Below are positions 33,581-44,290 of a stretch of DNA of 64,000 nt, piece by piece. Each line of letters starts with the position of its first letter. Positions within the stretch are counted from its first letter, which is position 1. Below the pieces are notes generated by a model. That model had not been told where the DNA came from. It worked only from the letters and a program-made list of their open reading frames with translations, and made no database searches. Made by a program: the position numbers and the translations under genes. The DNA comes from Ahaetulla prasina (taxonomy: Eukaryota > Chordata > Lepidosauria > Squamata > Colubridae). The stretch spans positions 283,817,524-283,881,523 of the forward strand of contig NC_080540.1 of the NCBI RefSeq assembly GCF_028640845.1, written 5' to 3'.

Positions 33581-33984
33581 TGTATCTGTTATTAATGATA
33601 ATGACTTAGTACAGTATAGGAATGGAATTGGTTATGGTTTGTTCAATAAGCAATGCTTTAGCAAACCGAATTTTAACATGATTGTAAACTTGATCACAGT
33701 TGTTTTTTCCAGATTTTTGTTTATTTGCTGATATTTTTCCTACAGTGTTAATGTAGGGATGACTGAACCCCCAAAATTTCTCCTCCTTTCAGATGTGTGC
33801 ATCTTCCAGGCCTGTACCATATTGGCTGGGGATTAAGGGAGTGATAGTCCCATCACATCTGCAAGTCTCCACAATGGAATCTCTTCTAAAGGACTCGACC
33901 AAAAAAAAAAAAAAAGGAACTGAAATCCATTGAAAAAAGTTCAAATAAATTGTCTAAGAAGTTTTTTCAGATTCAATAATCACA
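33581..33984. other. Unassigned non-coding sequence
   Basis: No supported feature. Confidence 0.5.
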
Positions 33985-34372
33985 GATAGTCCTCGACTTA
34001 CAGCCATTCGTTTAGCAACTGTTCATAGTTATGACTTATGACCAGTCCTTGTACTTACAATGGCCACATCCTCACAGCCACACATTTACAACTACAGAGG
34101 CAATGACACTGTATTAGGAACATGCTAAGCAAGTACAACAATGAAACAACAGTTGCAATGTCCCAGGGACACGTGATGGCCATTTGCAACCTTCCCAGCC
34201 GGCTCCTGATAAGCAAAACCAGTGGGGGAAAGCTTTGATTCACTTAATGATGTGCTTAACAAACATAGCCAAAAAGGTCATAAAATTGACTGTGGCTCAC
34301 TTAAAAACTTCCCTGCTTAGGAACAAAAATTCTGGTTCCCAATTTTGTAGTCATAAGTAAAGGACATGAAGT
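33985..34372. mobile_element. TIR element (TAGTCCTCGACTTA family)
   Basis: ATAGTCCTCGACTTACAGCC at the left and GTAGTCATAAGTAAAGGACAT at the right are imperfectly inverted. The interior contains CACTTAATGATGTGCTTAAC, found in the relatives. Confidence 0.65.
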
Positions 34373-34873
34373 CTAGTCATGGCTGCCAGAATTCAGTGTC
34401 CTTCCAAAAACTTACACTTATTCTGATCGAGGTGCTTGCTGTCACATCCTAGGAAAGCTTATTTAAAAAATCCCTTACAAAGCTCAAAGGTCACAGTTGG
34501 AGATTGAGCAACATACCAAGAGATGCACTCATAAAAACAAGGTAGGTCAAGATCAAGTAATGTCCTAAATATTCATTTTGTCTCCTAGAGCGGAAAATGA
34601 CTTTTCTAAATGCTTTTCTATGTACAATATAGCTCAATCAAGTCTGCAATGCTAAAGTCTAGACTAGAATTCTAAAGAAACATTCAATAAGATTTACGCC
34701 CAAATTTCATTGGTACTACCTATGTCATTTACGAACAAAAAGTAAGTTGAGCGCCCCCCAAAAAACTATCGTAATTAATGCAATTACGTATTCCCTATTT
34801 TAATTCAATTTCACATTAAAAATTGGGATCAACTTTTGGAGAATTCCAGGGAGATTTTACCTATGGTCTGGGA
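34373..34873. other. Unassigned non-coding sequence
   Basis: No supported feature. Confidence 0.5.
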
Positions 34874-35012
34874 CAGGGGTCGCCAGGCTTGGCAACTTTA
34901 AGCCTGGCGTACTTCAACTCCCAGAATTCCCCCGCCAGCTTTGCTTTGCAGGTGGGGGAATTCTGGGAGTTGAAGTCTGCCGGCTTAAAGTTGCCAAGCT
35001 TGGTGACCCCTG
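34874..35012. mobile_element. hAT-type palindromic MITE
   Basis: A 139-bp palindrome with ends CAGGGGTCGCCAGGCTTGG and CCAAGCTTGGTGACCCCTG. The flanks GTCTGGGA (34866-34873) and ATCTGGGA (35013-35020) agree at 7 of 8. Arms longer than 60 bp pair almost perfectly. The compensating CTTGG change in both ends suggests a subfamily. Confidence 0.9.
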
Positions 35013-35488
35013 ATCTGGGAGACATGGATAATCTTTTGGCCAAAGAGAGGATTCTCCAACCATGAATGATGTTGGGATCACCAACTTCTTGAATTAATTT
35101 ATTTTCAGACATCGTACTGATTCATACTCTAACCAAAAGTTCACACAAAAGATTCACACAACTTATTAAACCTAGCCAAAGTTAAAGCCAATGATAGTAA
35201 TGATATATGTACTTTTTTTTGGGTAGGTGATAGTTTTGCTGCCTGTGAATATGCTGAGTGATGGATATCCTTTCTAACCAAATGAAAGATGAAGGAGGCC
35301 AAGCCAAGTGCGATAATTAGCATATAGATAATTATCAACACATTGCAGTTTTCCCATCACTAAGAATTTATTTAGAAGTTGGTTGGCTGCAGGCCCTTTC
35401 AGATTCAAGGCACGTGAGTGGAAGAGCTATTTTGCCAAACATGACTATCATGTGCAATGAATCTCCATCATGAAGATTGCTGACATGA
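35013..35488. other. Unassigned non-coding sequence
   Basis: No supported feature. Confidence 0.5.
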
Positions 35489-35700
35489 GCAGCACGGTGG
35501 CCTAGTGGTAAAGATGCTCAGCTCCCATTCAGAAGGTTGAGAGTTTGATTCTAGGTAGCGGCAGATGTTTCTCTCTCAGGGTGCTGCTGTGAACTCTGCG
35601 TAGGCATCAGGAAGGGCATCCAGCCAGTAAATGCTCAGCTCCAACCAGTTGCCCCAACCCCACCCCACATTAAAGGAGACTGCAGTGTCATAAAAAGAAA
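35489..35700 (+). mobile_element. tRNA-derived SINE (family B)
   Basis: The head GAGCAGCACGGTGGCCTAGTGG contains an A-box-like sequence, and GAGAGTTTGATTCTAGG is the B box. The body holds GGCATCAGGAAGGGCATCC, and an A-rich end lies near 35690-35710. Other copies are at 214-372 (truncated) and 25996-26390 (minus). Confidence 0.8.
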
Positions 35701-36184
35701 AACAAAAGAAAATTGCAGTGGGAATTATCTATTAAATAATAATTGCTCTTAATTGAGCAATTTTGCAACTTTTCAGATAACCTGATATCCGAAAAGATAA
35801 CCTAAACATGCAATGCACACCAAAAAGAGCCAAAACTTCAATTGCACCATTATGACTTCCACCTCAACATTTTTTGACCATATCCTACAGACACCCTGTG
35901 CTAAACATTTATTTAGAAAAATATACATGGCTACCCAATTCATTCACTGTGAGTTTAAAACCCCCAAAACAAAACCCAATGAACCACCACCACCTGGTGA
36001 CAACAATGAAACCAATCACTTGATGAGTTCCATATCACCTGAGGTCTCCAGGCCTGGTTGCAAAACCTTTTCTTCGGGACTTTTGGGAAGCATATCAAGG
36101 TGGGGGCCAATCTTAACTCTGCAGGGATAATGTTCCACAGGCAGGAAGCCAATACAGAGAAGGCCCTTCTTGGTTCCACTAGAT
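35701..36184. other. Unassigned; host sequence of the MITE/LINE insertion
   Basis: GTTCCACAGGCAGGAAGCCAATACAGAGAAGGCCC near 36135 looks like part of an older interspersed repeat. No gene is seen. Confidence 0.4.
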
Positions 36185-38453
36185 CAGTGTTTCTCATTCT
36201 CATTCTCATTCTGAGAGAGATGAAACGCCGGAAAAGAAGCCTAGAGAGCGCCTGGAGGTCCAGCCGCTCCGAACCAGACCGAACACTAGTGAGGTCATAT
36301 ATTCAGACCTATCTAGTGGCGATCAGGGTGGCGAAACATAACTATTTCTCCGCACTCATCGCATCGGCAGATAATCGCCCAGCCACCCTGTTTAGGGTGA
36401 CCCGCTCCCTGCTTAGGCAGGAGGCTCGGGAGGACCCCTTACAGGGACGTGCTGAGGATTTTGTTCAATATCTGTCTGATAAAATCGCTCTGATTCGGGA
36501 TGGCTTGGACACTGATTGGATAGATTCAGGTGGGATGGCGGAGGCGAGTCTTGAGAATGTTATCTGGGATGAGTTCGACCCTGTGACTCCTGAGGACATG
36601 GACAGGTTGTTGGGTAGGCTGAACTCCACCACATGTTTATTGGACCCGTGTCCCTCCTGGATGGTGCTGGCCACCCGGGAGGTTACACGAGGCTGGCTCC
36701 AGGAAGTTACCAACGCTTCTTTGTTGGAGGTGCTTTCCTGCCGCTTTGAAAGAGGCGGTGGTGAGGCCCTCCTTAAGAAGCCCTCCTGACCCGGCTATTT
36801 TAGCGAACTATCGTCAGTCTCCAACCTTCGCTTTTAGCGAAGGTTGTTGAGAGTGTGGTGGCATATCAGCTTCCTCAGCACCTGGAGGAATCTGTCTATC
36901 TGGACCCGTTCAGTCCGGTTTCAGGCCCGGTTACAGCACCGAGACGGCTTTGGTCGCGTTGGTGGATGACCTCTGGAGAGCCCGGGACAGGGGTTGTTCC
37001 TCTGTCCTGGTCCTTTTAGATCTCTCAGCGGCTTTTGATACCATCGACCATGGTATCCTGCTGCGACGGTTGGGGGGATTGGGGGTGGGAGAAACCATTT
37101 ATCGGTGGTTCTCCTCCTATCTCTCTGACCGTTCGCAGACGGTGTTGGCAGGGGGGCAGAGATCGGCCCCGAGGCGCCTCACTTGTGGGGTGCCTCAGGG
37201 GTCTGTTCTCTCGCCCCTCCTGTTCAACATCTACATGAAGCCGCTGGGTGAGGTTATCCGTGGGTTCGGGGTGGATTATCATCTGTACGCTGATGATACG
37301 CAGCTGTACATTTCCACCCCGAACCACCCCAACGAAGCTGTCGAGGTGATGGGCCGGTGCCTTGAGGCCGTGCGGGTCTGGATGGGGAGGAACAGGCTCC
37401 AACTCAACCCTTCCAAGACAGAGTGGCTGTGGGTACCGGCGTCCCGGTACAGTCAGCTTACACCATCGCTGACTGTGGGGGAGGAAGTACTGACCCCCAG
37501 GGAGGGAGTGCGCAACTTAGGCGTCCTCCTGGACGATCGGCTGTCTTTAGAGAACCATTTGACAGCCGTCGCCAGGGGAGCATTCTATCAGGTCCATCTG
37601 ATTCGCCAGTTGCGCCCCTTCCTTGACCGTGACGCCTTGCGCACGGTCACTCACGCCCTCGTCACTTCCCGCCTGGACTATTGCAATGCTCTCTACATGG
37701 GGCTCCCCTTGAAGAGCACCCGGAGGCTCCAGTTAGTCCAGAATGCGGCCGCGCGGGTGATAGAGGGAGCACCGCGTTGCTCCCATATAACACCTATCCT
37801 GCGCGGCCTGCACTGGCTACCGGTAGTCTTCGGTGCAATTCAAGGTTTTGGTGACCACCTTTAAAGCGCCCATGGCTTAGGTCCGGCATACCTTCCAGAC
37901 CGCCTTCTGCCGATTGCCTCCCAACGACCTGTGCGCTCCCACAGAGTGGGCCTCCTCAGGGTGCCGTCGACCAAACAATGTAGGTTGGCGGCCCCAGGAG
38001 GGCCTTCTGTGGCGGCACCAGCCCTGTGGAACGAGCTCCCTCCAGGATTACGACAACTACCCGACCTCCGGACCTTCAGACGGGAACTGAAGACGCTATT
38101 GTTTCAGCGTGCAGGACTAGCCTAAGATAAAAGGTTTTAGCATATCTTAATGGGGTTTTTATAGGTTTTTTATTTTTTTAGTGATCAGGCCATGATATTA
38201 TCTAGTTTTAATTGGGTTTTAATGTTTATTTATTGTACTGTTTTAATATGCCTGTGAACCGCCCTGAGTCCTACGGGAGATGGTGCGGTATATAAGTTCG
38301 ATTAATAAATAAATAAATAAATAAATCTCAACTATGGTGACTTTAAGATCTGTGGACTTCAACTCCCAGAATTCCCCAGCTAGCTGGACTTGCTGAGGAA
38401 TCCTGGGAGTTGAAGTCCACAGATCTTAAAGTTGCCAAAGTTGAGAAACACTG
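36185..38453. mobile_element. hAT-type palindromic MITE split by a LINE
   Basis: The left tip CAGTGTTTCTCA is at 36185-36196. The rest of the MITE (CTCAACTATGG... to TTGAGAAACACTG) is at 38327-38453. An exact 8-bp duplication, CACTAGAT, lies at 36177-36184 and 38454-38461. The 2.1 kb between the pieces is the LINE at 36197-38326. Confidence 0.9.
36197..38326 (+). mobile_element. L2/CR1-type LINE, RT domain nearly complete
   Basis: A 5'-truncated element with most of a reverse transcriptase. An ORF segment in 36214-36789 (LVRSYIQTYLVAIRVAKHNY, then TATLFRVTRSLL-like) is followed by a frameshift. The RT core in 36950-37864 contains LLDLSAAFDTIDH, GVPQGSVLSPLLFN and the catalytic YADD at 37286-37297, then LNPSKTEWLW. 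The C terminus is at 37931-38125 (ALWNELPPGLRQLP). The apurinic-type endonuclease is absent. The tail GTGAACCGCCCTGAGTCC ends in (AATA)n at about 38303-38326. Three reading frames are needed to cover it, so the copy is inactive. Confidence 0.9.
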
Positions 38454-38560
38454 CACTAGATGGATCTCCTTAAGAGAAGGGACCTGTAACCTACCCTGCT
38501 TTAGGATAACTTTCAGAGAAAAAAAATTGTCTTTTCAGTTGAGCATATTTAGAGTTGCTA

Positions 38561-38794
38561 CCCATTTCCCCGAAAATAAGACCCAACCAGAAAATAAGAC
38601 CTAGCATGATTTTTTCAGGATGCTTGTAATATAAGCCCTACCCTCAAAATAAGCCCCAGTTAAGATTCAGCCAGATGGGTGCATTTAGTACCGTATTTCC
38701 CCCCAAAATAAGACCTAACCAGAACATAAGCCCAAATGCGTCTTTTGGAGCAAAAATTAATATAAGACCCAATTTTATTTTTGGGAAAACACGG
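38561..38794. mobile_element. Tc1/mariner-type MITE, reverse orientation
   Basis: CCCATTTCCCCGAAAATAAG to TTATTTTTGGGAAAACACGG, with TA at 38559-38560 and 38795-38796. The interior is the reverse of 17537-17760, with an extra internal CCGTATTTCC block near 38690. Confidence 0.78.
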
Positions 38795-38796
38795 TA

Positions 38797-39104
38797 CTTA
38801 AATTTAGATGAAACCAAATTCAGCTACATACCAGCTTTCGAGTTTTAAAACCAAAGATCACCAACTTCTGAGTTCTCACCCAACTATATCCCACTTCTAT
38901 AAACCCTACTGTACATTTCTCTACTTAGAAAAAACTCCTAAAAGGACTTCAATAAGACTTGCTCTCTGGGTTCTTGCTTGCAAGCAGCTAGCTAGTCCCA
39001 AAAAACAATTTCTCCCTTATATGCTATTATACTTCCTATTTTCAGGAAGTCTTACATAATACAATAGGTTAAAAATGTAATTTCTTCTCTGCAGTTATCC
39101 AGCC
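38797..39104. other. Unassigned non-coding sequence
   Basis: No supported feature. Confidence 0.5.
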
Positions 39105-39230
39105 CAGAGGTCTCCAACCTTGGCAACTTTAAGACTTGTGGACTTCAAGTCCAAGAATTCTTCAAAGCTGGCTGAGGAATTCTGGGACTTGGTCCACAAG
39201 TCTTAAAGTTGCCAAGGTTGGAGACCTCTG
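39105..39230. mobile_element. hAT-type palindromic MITE
   Basis: A 126-bp palindrome from CAGAGGTCTCCAACCTTGG to CCAAGGTTGGAGACCTCTG, with a perfect duplication, ATCCAGCC, at 39097-39104 and 39231-39238. Both ends carry the same substitution (AGAGG). Confidence 0.95.
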
Positions 39231-40195
39231 ATCCAGCCTACATTTGTTTCCTGGATCTGACTTCTACTGGCCCTTTTAGGTACCAATTGGAAACCAGAGG
39301 ATGTACATATACAAAAGAGATGTTTTTACATGTTATTCAAAGTGTGTGTGTGATTGATTGTTACGTAGGATTTACTGCCAGGTATTATTTCAGTTTCAAA
39401 CCCTTCAATTTAACTTGGTGGGAGGGAGCTACAGCTGCATGCAATGGGCAGAACCGGACTAAGGATACCCCACGTGACACAGAATAATCAATTCTGAAGG
39501 GCAGGCAGAAATTTACCAAAGTGCTCTGTCTTTTTCTGCTGCTCTTTTCTAACCCATTTGACCTTCCAGAGGATTGTTACCGTCCTCCTCAAAAGAGCAG
39601 CGCACTTACATTCTCAACAGCTGGGAGAGAAAGTGGAAATGTAGTAATAGAGGTGATAATGGTGATGCTCGAGTTATGCAGACACGTGCTTTTTTTTTTT
39701 TATTGGGAAACGTGTATTGTATGTTTTCCTTAACTGCCATTTCTCACTCTCTCCGCCACATAATGTTCCGTATTTGTTTAACAAATATTGATTTCATTGC
39801 TCGAGTTGTACAGAGCAGAAGCTTTAGTTGATGAAGTACTTGACCTTGATTTGGGAAGCTACATCATCTAATATTTAAGGTGGAAATGCAATACTGTATT
39901 AAGTATTTGAATAAAAATGACCCAAAATCATTTCCTTTTCACCCCACTTCAGTAAACAGGTATAAGGTTTTAGGTCCAGGTAAGCATGCAGCGAATCATG
40001 GAAGATACCAGCCACCACTTAGAGACAGAAATTACAGAGCTGAGTCTTCTCTGTGGAATCTTTCATGTCCTCCTTTTGAACAAGTGAGAAACAATAGAGG
40101 CTAAAAGGGAGGGACTAAGGCATTCAAAAACTTTGAGTTTTTCCTTAAATCCAACTGCTTGGTGTCACTCTATCAGAAAGAACAACCCTTCATGA
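39231..40195. other. Unassigned non-coding sequence
   Basis: No gene or repeat family is recognised. The ORFs are short and lack domains. Confidence 0.5.
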
Positions 40196-40640
40196 GGTGT
40201 AAGATGTTGAAACTCCAGAAAGAGTGCAGAGAAGAGCACTAAAGATGATTAGGGGACTGGAGGCTAAAACATGAAGAACGGTTGCAAGAATTGGGTATGT
40301 CTAGTTTGATGAAAAGAAGGACTAGGGAAGACATGATAGCAGTGTTCCAATATCTCAGGGGATGCCACAAAGAAGAAGAGTCAAGCTATTCTCCAAAGCA
40401 GGACAACGGATGGAAACTAATCAAGGAGAGAAGCAACCTAGAACTAAGGAGAAATTTCCTGACCGTTAGAACAATTAATCAGTGGAACAACTTGCCTCCA
40501 AAAGTTGTAAATGCTCCAACACTGGAAGTTTTTAAGAAGAGATTGAACAACCATTTGTCTGAAATGTTATAGGGTTTCCTGCTTGAGCAAGGGGTTGGAC
40601 TAGAAAACCTCCAAGGTCCCTTCCAACTCTGTTTATCTGT
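40196..40640 (+). mobile_element. CR1-type LINE 3' fragment
   Basis: GGTGTAAGATGTTGAAACTCC starts within the VQRRATK-like block. Coding pieces include LMKRRTREDMIAVFQYLRG, LRRNFLTVRTINQWNNLP and FKKRLNNHLSE, then the tail with CAACTCTGTTTATCTG. A small deletion removes the SKAPEGRTR segment. Confidence 0.85.
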
Positions 40641-40813
40641 TAACTCCCCCATCCTGCTTTTTTTGCAGGCACTTCAGGTAACTCAGCTTGCTCCCTGCAA
40701 TCCATACATCTTCATCCATACATCTGCTACCTTCTGGAGTTCTCAGGACCATGTACCCTCCAGATGGCAGCAAGGCGATACAGTAAACATGGCTCCTTGG
40801 GTACCATCTAGCA

Positions 40814-40938
40814 CAGGGGTCTCCAACCTTGGCAACTTTAAGACTTGTGGACTTCAACTCCCAGAATTCCTCAGCCAGCAAAGCTCAAAGGGAGTTGAAG
40901 TCCACAAGTCTTAAAGTTGCCAAGGTTGGAGACCCTTG
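40814..40938. mobile_element. hAT-type palindromic MITE
   Basis: CAGGGGTCTCCAACCTTGG to CCAAGGTTGGAGACCCTTG. The arms pair well over about 50 bp. I see no flanking duplication, so the right border may have been lost. Confidence 0.85.
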
Positions 40939-40952
40939 GTGTGAAACACTGT

Positions 40953-41030
40953 CATAATTCACTTTTTTCAGTGCTGCTGTAACTTTGAGCGGTCATTAAA
41001 TGAACTGCTGCAAGTTGAGGACTACCTCTA
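40953..41030. mobile_element. Fragment of the TAGTCCTCGACTTA-type element
   Basis: TTCAGTGCTGCTGTAACTTTG through AAGTTGAGGACTACCT is the right end of the family seen at 10661 and 24297. Confidence 0.6.
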
Positions 41031-41774
41031 TATTATATTTGATTGAGCACATGCCATCAAGTCTTTTTTTTTTTTACTCCTAGCAACCGCATAGAAAGAT
41101 TTTCTTTATGACAACCTATCCTTTTGGGTCCTCCGACAGAACACTCATCACTACTGTAACCCAATCCTTTCCTCTTGCTGCTAGTCGTCTTCTTCTCTTC
41201 TTCTCTTTCTTTTTCACTTTTCCCAGCATCAGCGCCTTCTCCAGAGATCTGGATCTTCGCATCATGTGACTGAAGAAGGATCATCCAATTTTGGACATTT
41301 GTGTCTCGAGTGAGATCTGTAGGTTGATTTTGTTGGGTGATCCATTGGGTTGTTTTCTTGGTCCTCCTTGGTATTCTCAGGAGTTTTTCTTCAACATCGA
41401 AGTTGGAAAGGGTCGATATGCTTCCTTATCTTGCTTTTTGGAAGTCCCACTTTTGCTTGGGAACATCGCATGATTCTGATCTTCGTAAGGCTAGATCCAT
41501 CTTGGCATTTGAATATCTTTTCCAAGGCTTTCGTGAAATGGTCTACCAAGCGCTAGTCTGTACCCATATTTCTGACTGCTTATTCCTTTACCTTGGAAGG
41601 TTTTGTAAAGCACACACAGAGACACAGACATATGCACACACACACACAGAATGTCTTTAGCCTTGTGAATTTCACCATTGTTTACGGCCCCTTCCTTCCC
41701 ACCTTATGAATAGGCTTAACTTAGCAACGAACTTCTTCCATGTTTTCGTATACATCTGGCTTCCCATGCCATAG
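41031..41774. other. Unassigned non-coding sequence
   Basis: No supported feature apart from a short (CA)n run near 41610-41650. TTCTCCAGAGATCTGGATCTTC-type sequence suggests an old repeat, not a gene. Confidence 0.45.
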
Positions 41775-42116
41775 GTAAAAGTAAAGGTTTCCCTTGCACA
41801 TATGTGCTAGTCGTTCCTGACTCTAGGGGGCAGTGCTCATCTCCATTTCAAAGCCGAACAGCCAGTGCTGTGCGAAGATGTCATGTGGCTAGCATGACTA
41901 AACGCCAAAGGCGCACGGAACCCTGTTACCTTCTCACCAAAAGTGGTCCCTATTTTTCTACTTGCATTTTTTATGTGCTTTTGAAGTGCTAGGTTGGCAG
42001 AAGCTGGGACAAGTACCGGGAGTTCACCTCCTTATGCTGCACTAGGAATTTGAACCGGTGAACTGCTGACCTTTTGATCGACAAGCTCAGCATCTAGCCA
42101 CTGAGCCACTGCATCA
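41775..42116 (-). mobile_element. Sauria-type SINE, full length
   Basis: A 342-bp minus-strand copy. The head is the reverse of CTGAGCCACTGCATCA with a B box in TTTGAACCGGTG-type sequence, and the tail is AAACCTTTACTTTTACC on the minus strand. A 10-bp direct repeat, CATGCCATAG, flanks it at 41765-41774 and 42117-42126. A CTCF-like motif lies at 41820-41834. Confidence 0.88.
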
Positions 42117-42126
42117 CATGCCATAG

Positions 42127-43192
42127 ATGCCTTAAATAACTCTTAAATGCTCCCATTCCTTGGGCTCACCTGCTGGTCCACAATGGTTTCTTCAGAGCCT
42201 GGAACTCACTTTAGAAGAGACCAAACAAGTATCAGCTTGGTTTGGAGGCAAGCTCTGCTGCTAAGCCCCAGGTTCCAGGAAAGTATTCAGCCAGGTCAGC
42301 TGGTGGAATTGGACTTAGAAGAGTTTGGGTTACCTTGACCCGCTGAGTAGCCCTCGCTGTCGCTGCTTGGAACAGAAGCTCATCTTATGCTGGCTCGATA
42401 AAATTCTAGTATTAATAAGGCTACCAGGTCGGAGGTGCAGAACTCCAGAGGACCGTTAGGTGGCAGCAAAGTCTTCTCTCTGCTGCCGTCTGGTGCCCGT
42501 TGGCTGTTTTGCAACTCACACCTAGTACCATATTAGAGGAAGAGCCGCGCATGTCTGCCCACATCAGAGGCCGGAAGACGATTCCCACCTGCGCAGCAAG
42601 AATTACCACCCGAATTCTGCGGTCCGTCTAACCACGAAATTGAGATTAGCCATGTGGTTTCGAAGAAAGGAGGCGGCCTCGCGCCCTCTTTTCTTCTGGC
42701 CTTCAGGTCTGCAAGGACTTCAAGTTCCAGAATCCCCAACCGGCTTGAATGATCTTGATCTAGCCGCTGACTAGAACTTCCAAAACCCGTAGTCTGGACC
42801 TTTGGTAGAATCCATCCAATTGGGGAAGAAAGCTCCTTAAGAGTTGAACCGCTCAATGTTGCGGTGTGCTGCAGAAGAATGCAGTTCACTTCTCCGCCTC
42901 CGCCACGTGGATCTGAAAATAAGTGGCATCTAATTCCGGTTTTTGCGTATTTTTTTTTAAATATCAGTGGTAGGGATCAACTTTGGTCATAAATCAGATT
43001 CGCGCGTTACTTTCGAATCGGTACAAACTAACGAAGGTAAAACCACTTTGAAAGGACTAGCGGCTTAATGGTTAAGAAGGTAGATTTGGGATTATGCGAT
43101 TTGGCTATCGGTTAAGAAGAAAGAGAGATTATTTTACGATATATAACTCTTCCCACAAAGCCGGGATTCGCCCACCACGCTAAACTCTAAAT
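42127..43192. other. Unassigned non-coding sequence
   Basis: GC content rises compared with the left part. Overlapping short ORFs (for example minus strand 42533-42889) have no recognisable domain. Confidence 0.5.
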
Positions 43193-43323
43193 CAGGGGTC
43201 TCTAACCTTGGTAACTTTAAGCCTGGCGGACTTCAACTCCCAGAATTCCCTAGCAAAGCTGGCTGGGGAATTCTGGGAGTTGAAGTCCTCCAGGCTTAAA
43301 GTTGCCAAGGTTGGAGACCCCTG
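43193..43323. mobile_element. hAT-type palindromic MITE
   Basis: A 131-bp palindrome from CAGGGGTCTCTAACCTTGG to CCAAGGTTGGAGACCCCTG, with a perfect duplication, CTCTAAAT, at 43185-43192 and 43324-43331. Confidence 0.95.
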
Positions 43324-43627
43324 CTCTAAATAAACCAAAGCGGCAGAGCCTGTCCCGCGCTGCGTGGAGAGGAACTCCAGGTAAGGGAACGCTCCGCTAG
43401 GGGACAGGGCGTTGGCCCAACCAATATTAAATTTAAACTACACTTAAATAACATAGATGACAGATGAGTTCAATGTCTTATGGAGAAGAATCGCTTCTCT
43501 CCCGCGGTACAAAAAAAAACCCAAAACATTTTTGAACCATTTGGGTGGGGACAATGGTGGCACCAGGCGGTGAGAGGCCCCGGGATAGACTGTTCATTTT
43601 GAGCCGCCTCCTGCGTGTCTTTCTGTA

Positions 43628-43757
43628 ATAAGAGTTGGGAGGGATCTTGGAGGTCATCTAGTCCAACCCCCTGCTCACGCAGAAGAGACCTGTACTAGGG
43701 ATTCGAACCACTGCTGACCTTTCTGATCGACAAGCTCAGTGTCTTAGCCACTGAGGC
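43628..43757 (-). repeat. CR1 tail fragment joined to a Sauria SINE head
   Basis: 43628-43695 is a CR1 tail in reverse (GAGTTGGGAGGGATCTTGGAGG). It runs directly into 43694-43757, the reversed tRNA-like head of a Sauria SINE (CTAGGGATTCGAACCACTG to CTTAGCCACTGAGG). Both pieces are fragments. Confidence 0.75.
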
Positions 43758-43869
43758 AGGCTTTCCCGTGGCGTCCAAAGCACTTTTCCTCCCACGGAGG
43801 TCCGAGGCCAGGAAAGGAAAGGGAAGGGAAGGGAAGGTGGTCCCGGCTTCCGAGGCGACCCCCTATATA

Positions 43870-44290
43870 TGCCTGGGATTGTTCTAAAAAGACCCTCCCC
43901 AAACCACCTCGAAAGACTGCCCGGAGGGCGCTTTCGGAGCGTGGGAAGAAGCCCCCGCAGCCGCGCGAGTTTCAGGGAAAGGGTCGGTCGCGCGTGGGAG
44001 CGGAGCAGGCCAGCCACACCGCAGATCCAGACGGGCGGTGCGGCAGACCTTTTTGATAAGGAAAGGCAGGCCTTTTGCTGGGAAAGGCGCGCGCTCCCGA
44101 CGACATCCCCCCTCCCCGCGCGCGCGCTCCCGCGCGCTCTTCCAGGAAAGGCGCCGAGGCTCTCGGGTTCCGTTTTGCCGATCAATGGGAGCGGAGACCC
44201 GCGCGCTCCTCTGTTGTTGCCAGCATTAATGCGCTTTTAATCTTCGCAACATTATCAGAATCGATCCGGCCCCGTAGAACGCACATCGGC
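43870..44290. promoter_or_regulatory. CpG-rich island inside presumed intron 1
   Basis: Dense CpG dinucleotides, including GCGCGCGCGCTCCCGCGCGC around 44117-44140, in a region otherwise poor in CpG. ORFs on both strands (149 and 123 codons) overlap completely and are low-complexity Arg/Pro/Ala-rich, as expected from GC-rich sequence. Whether it is a promoter, an enhancer or an exon of another transcript cannot be told from sequence. Confidence 0.55.

Noticed and set aside
43694..43757. tRNA-like sequence with a GATTCGAACC box
   Set aside because: It matches the reversed head of the Sauria-type SINE and lacks a foldable acceptor stem, so it is not a tRNA gene.
43736..44240. Overlapping 149- and 123-codon ORFs in the CpG island
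   Set aside because: Both strands are open over the same bases, there is no domain, and the minus-strand ORF starts inside low-complexity sequence.
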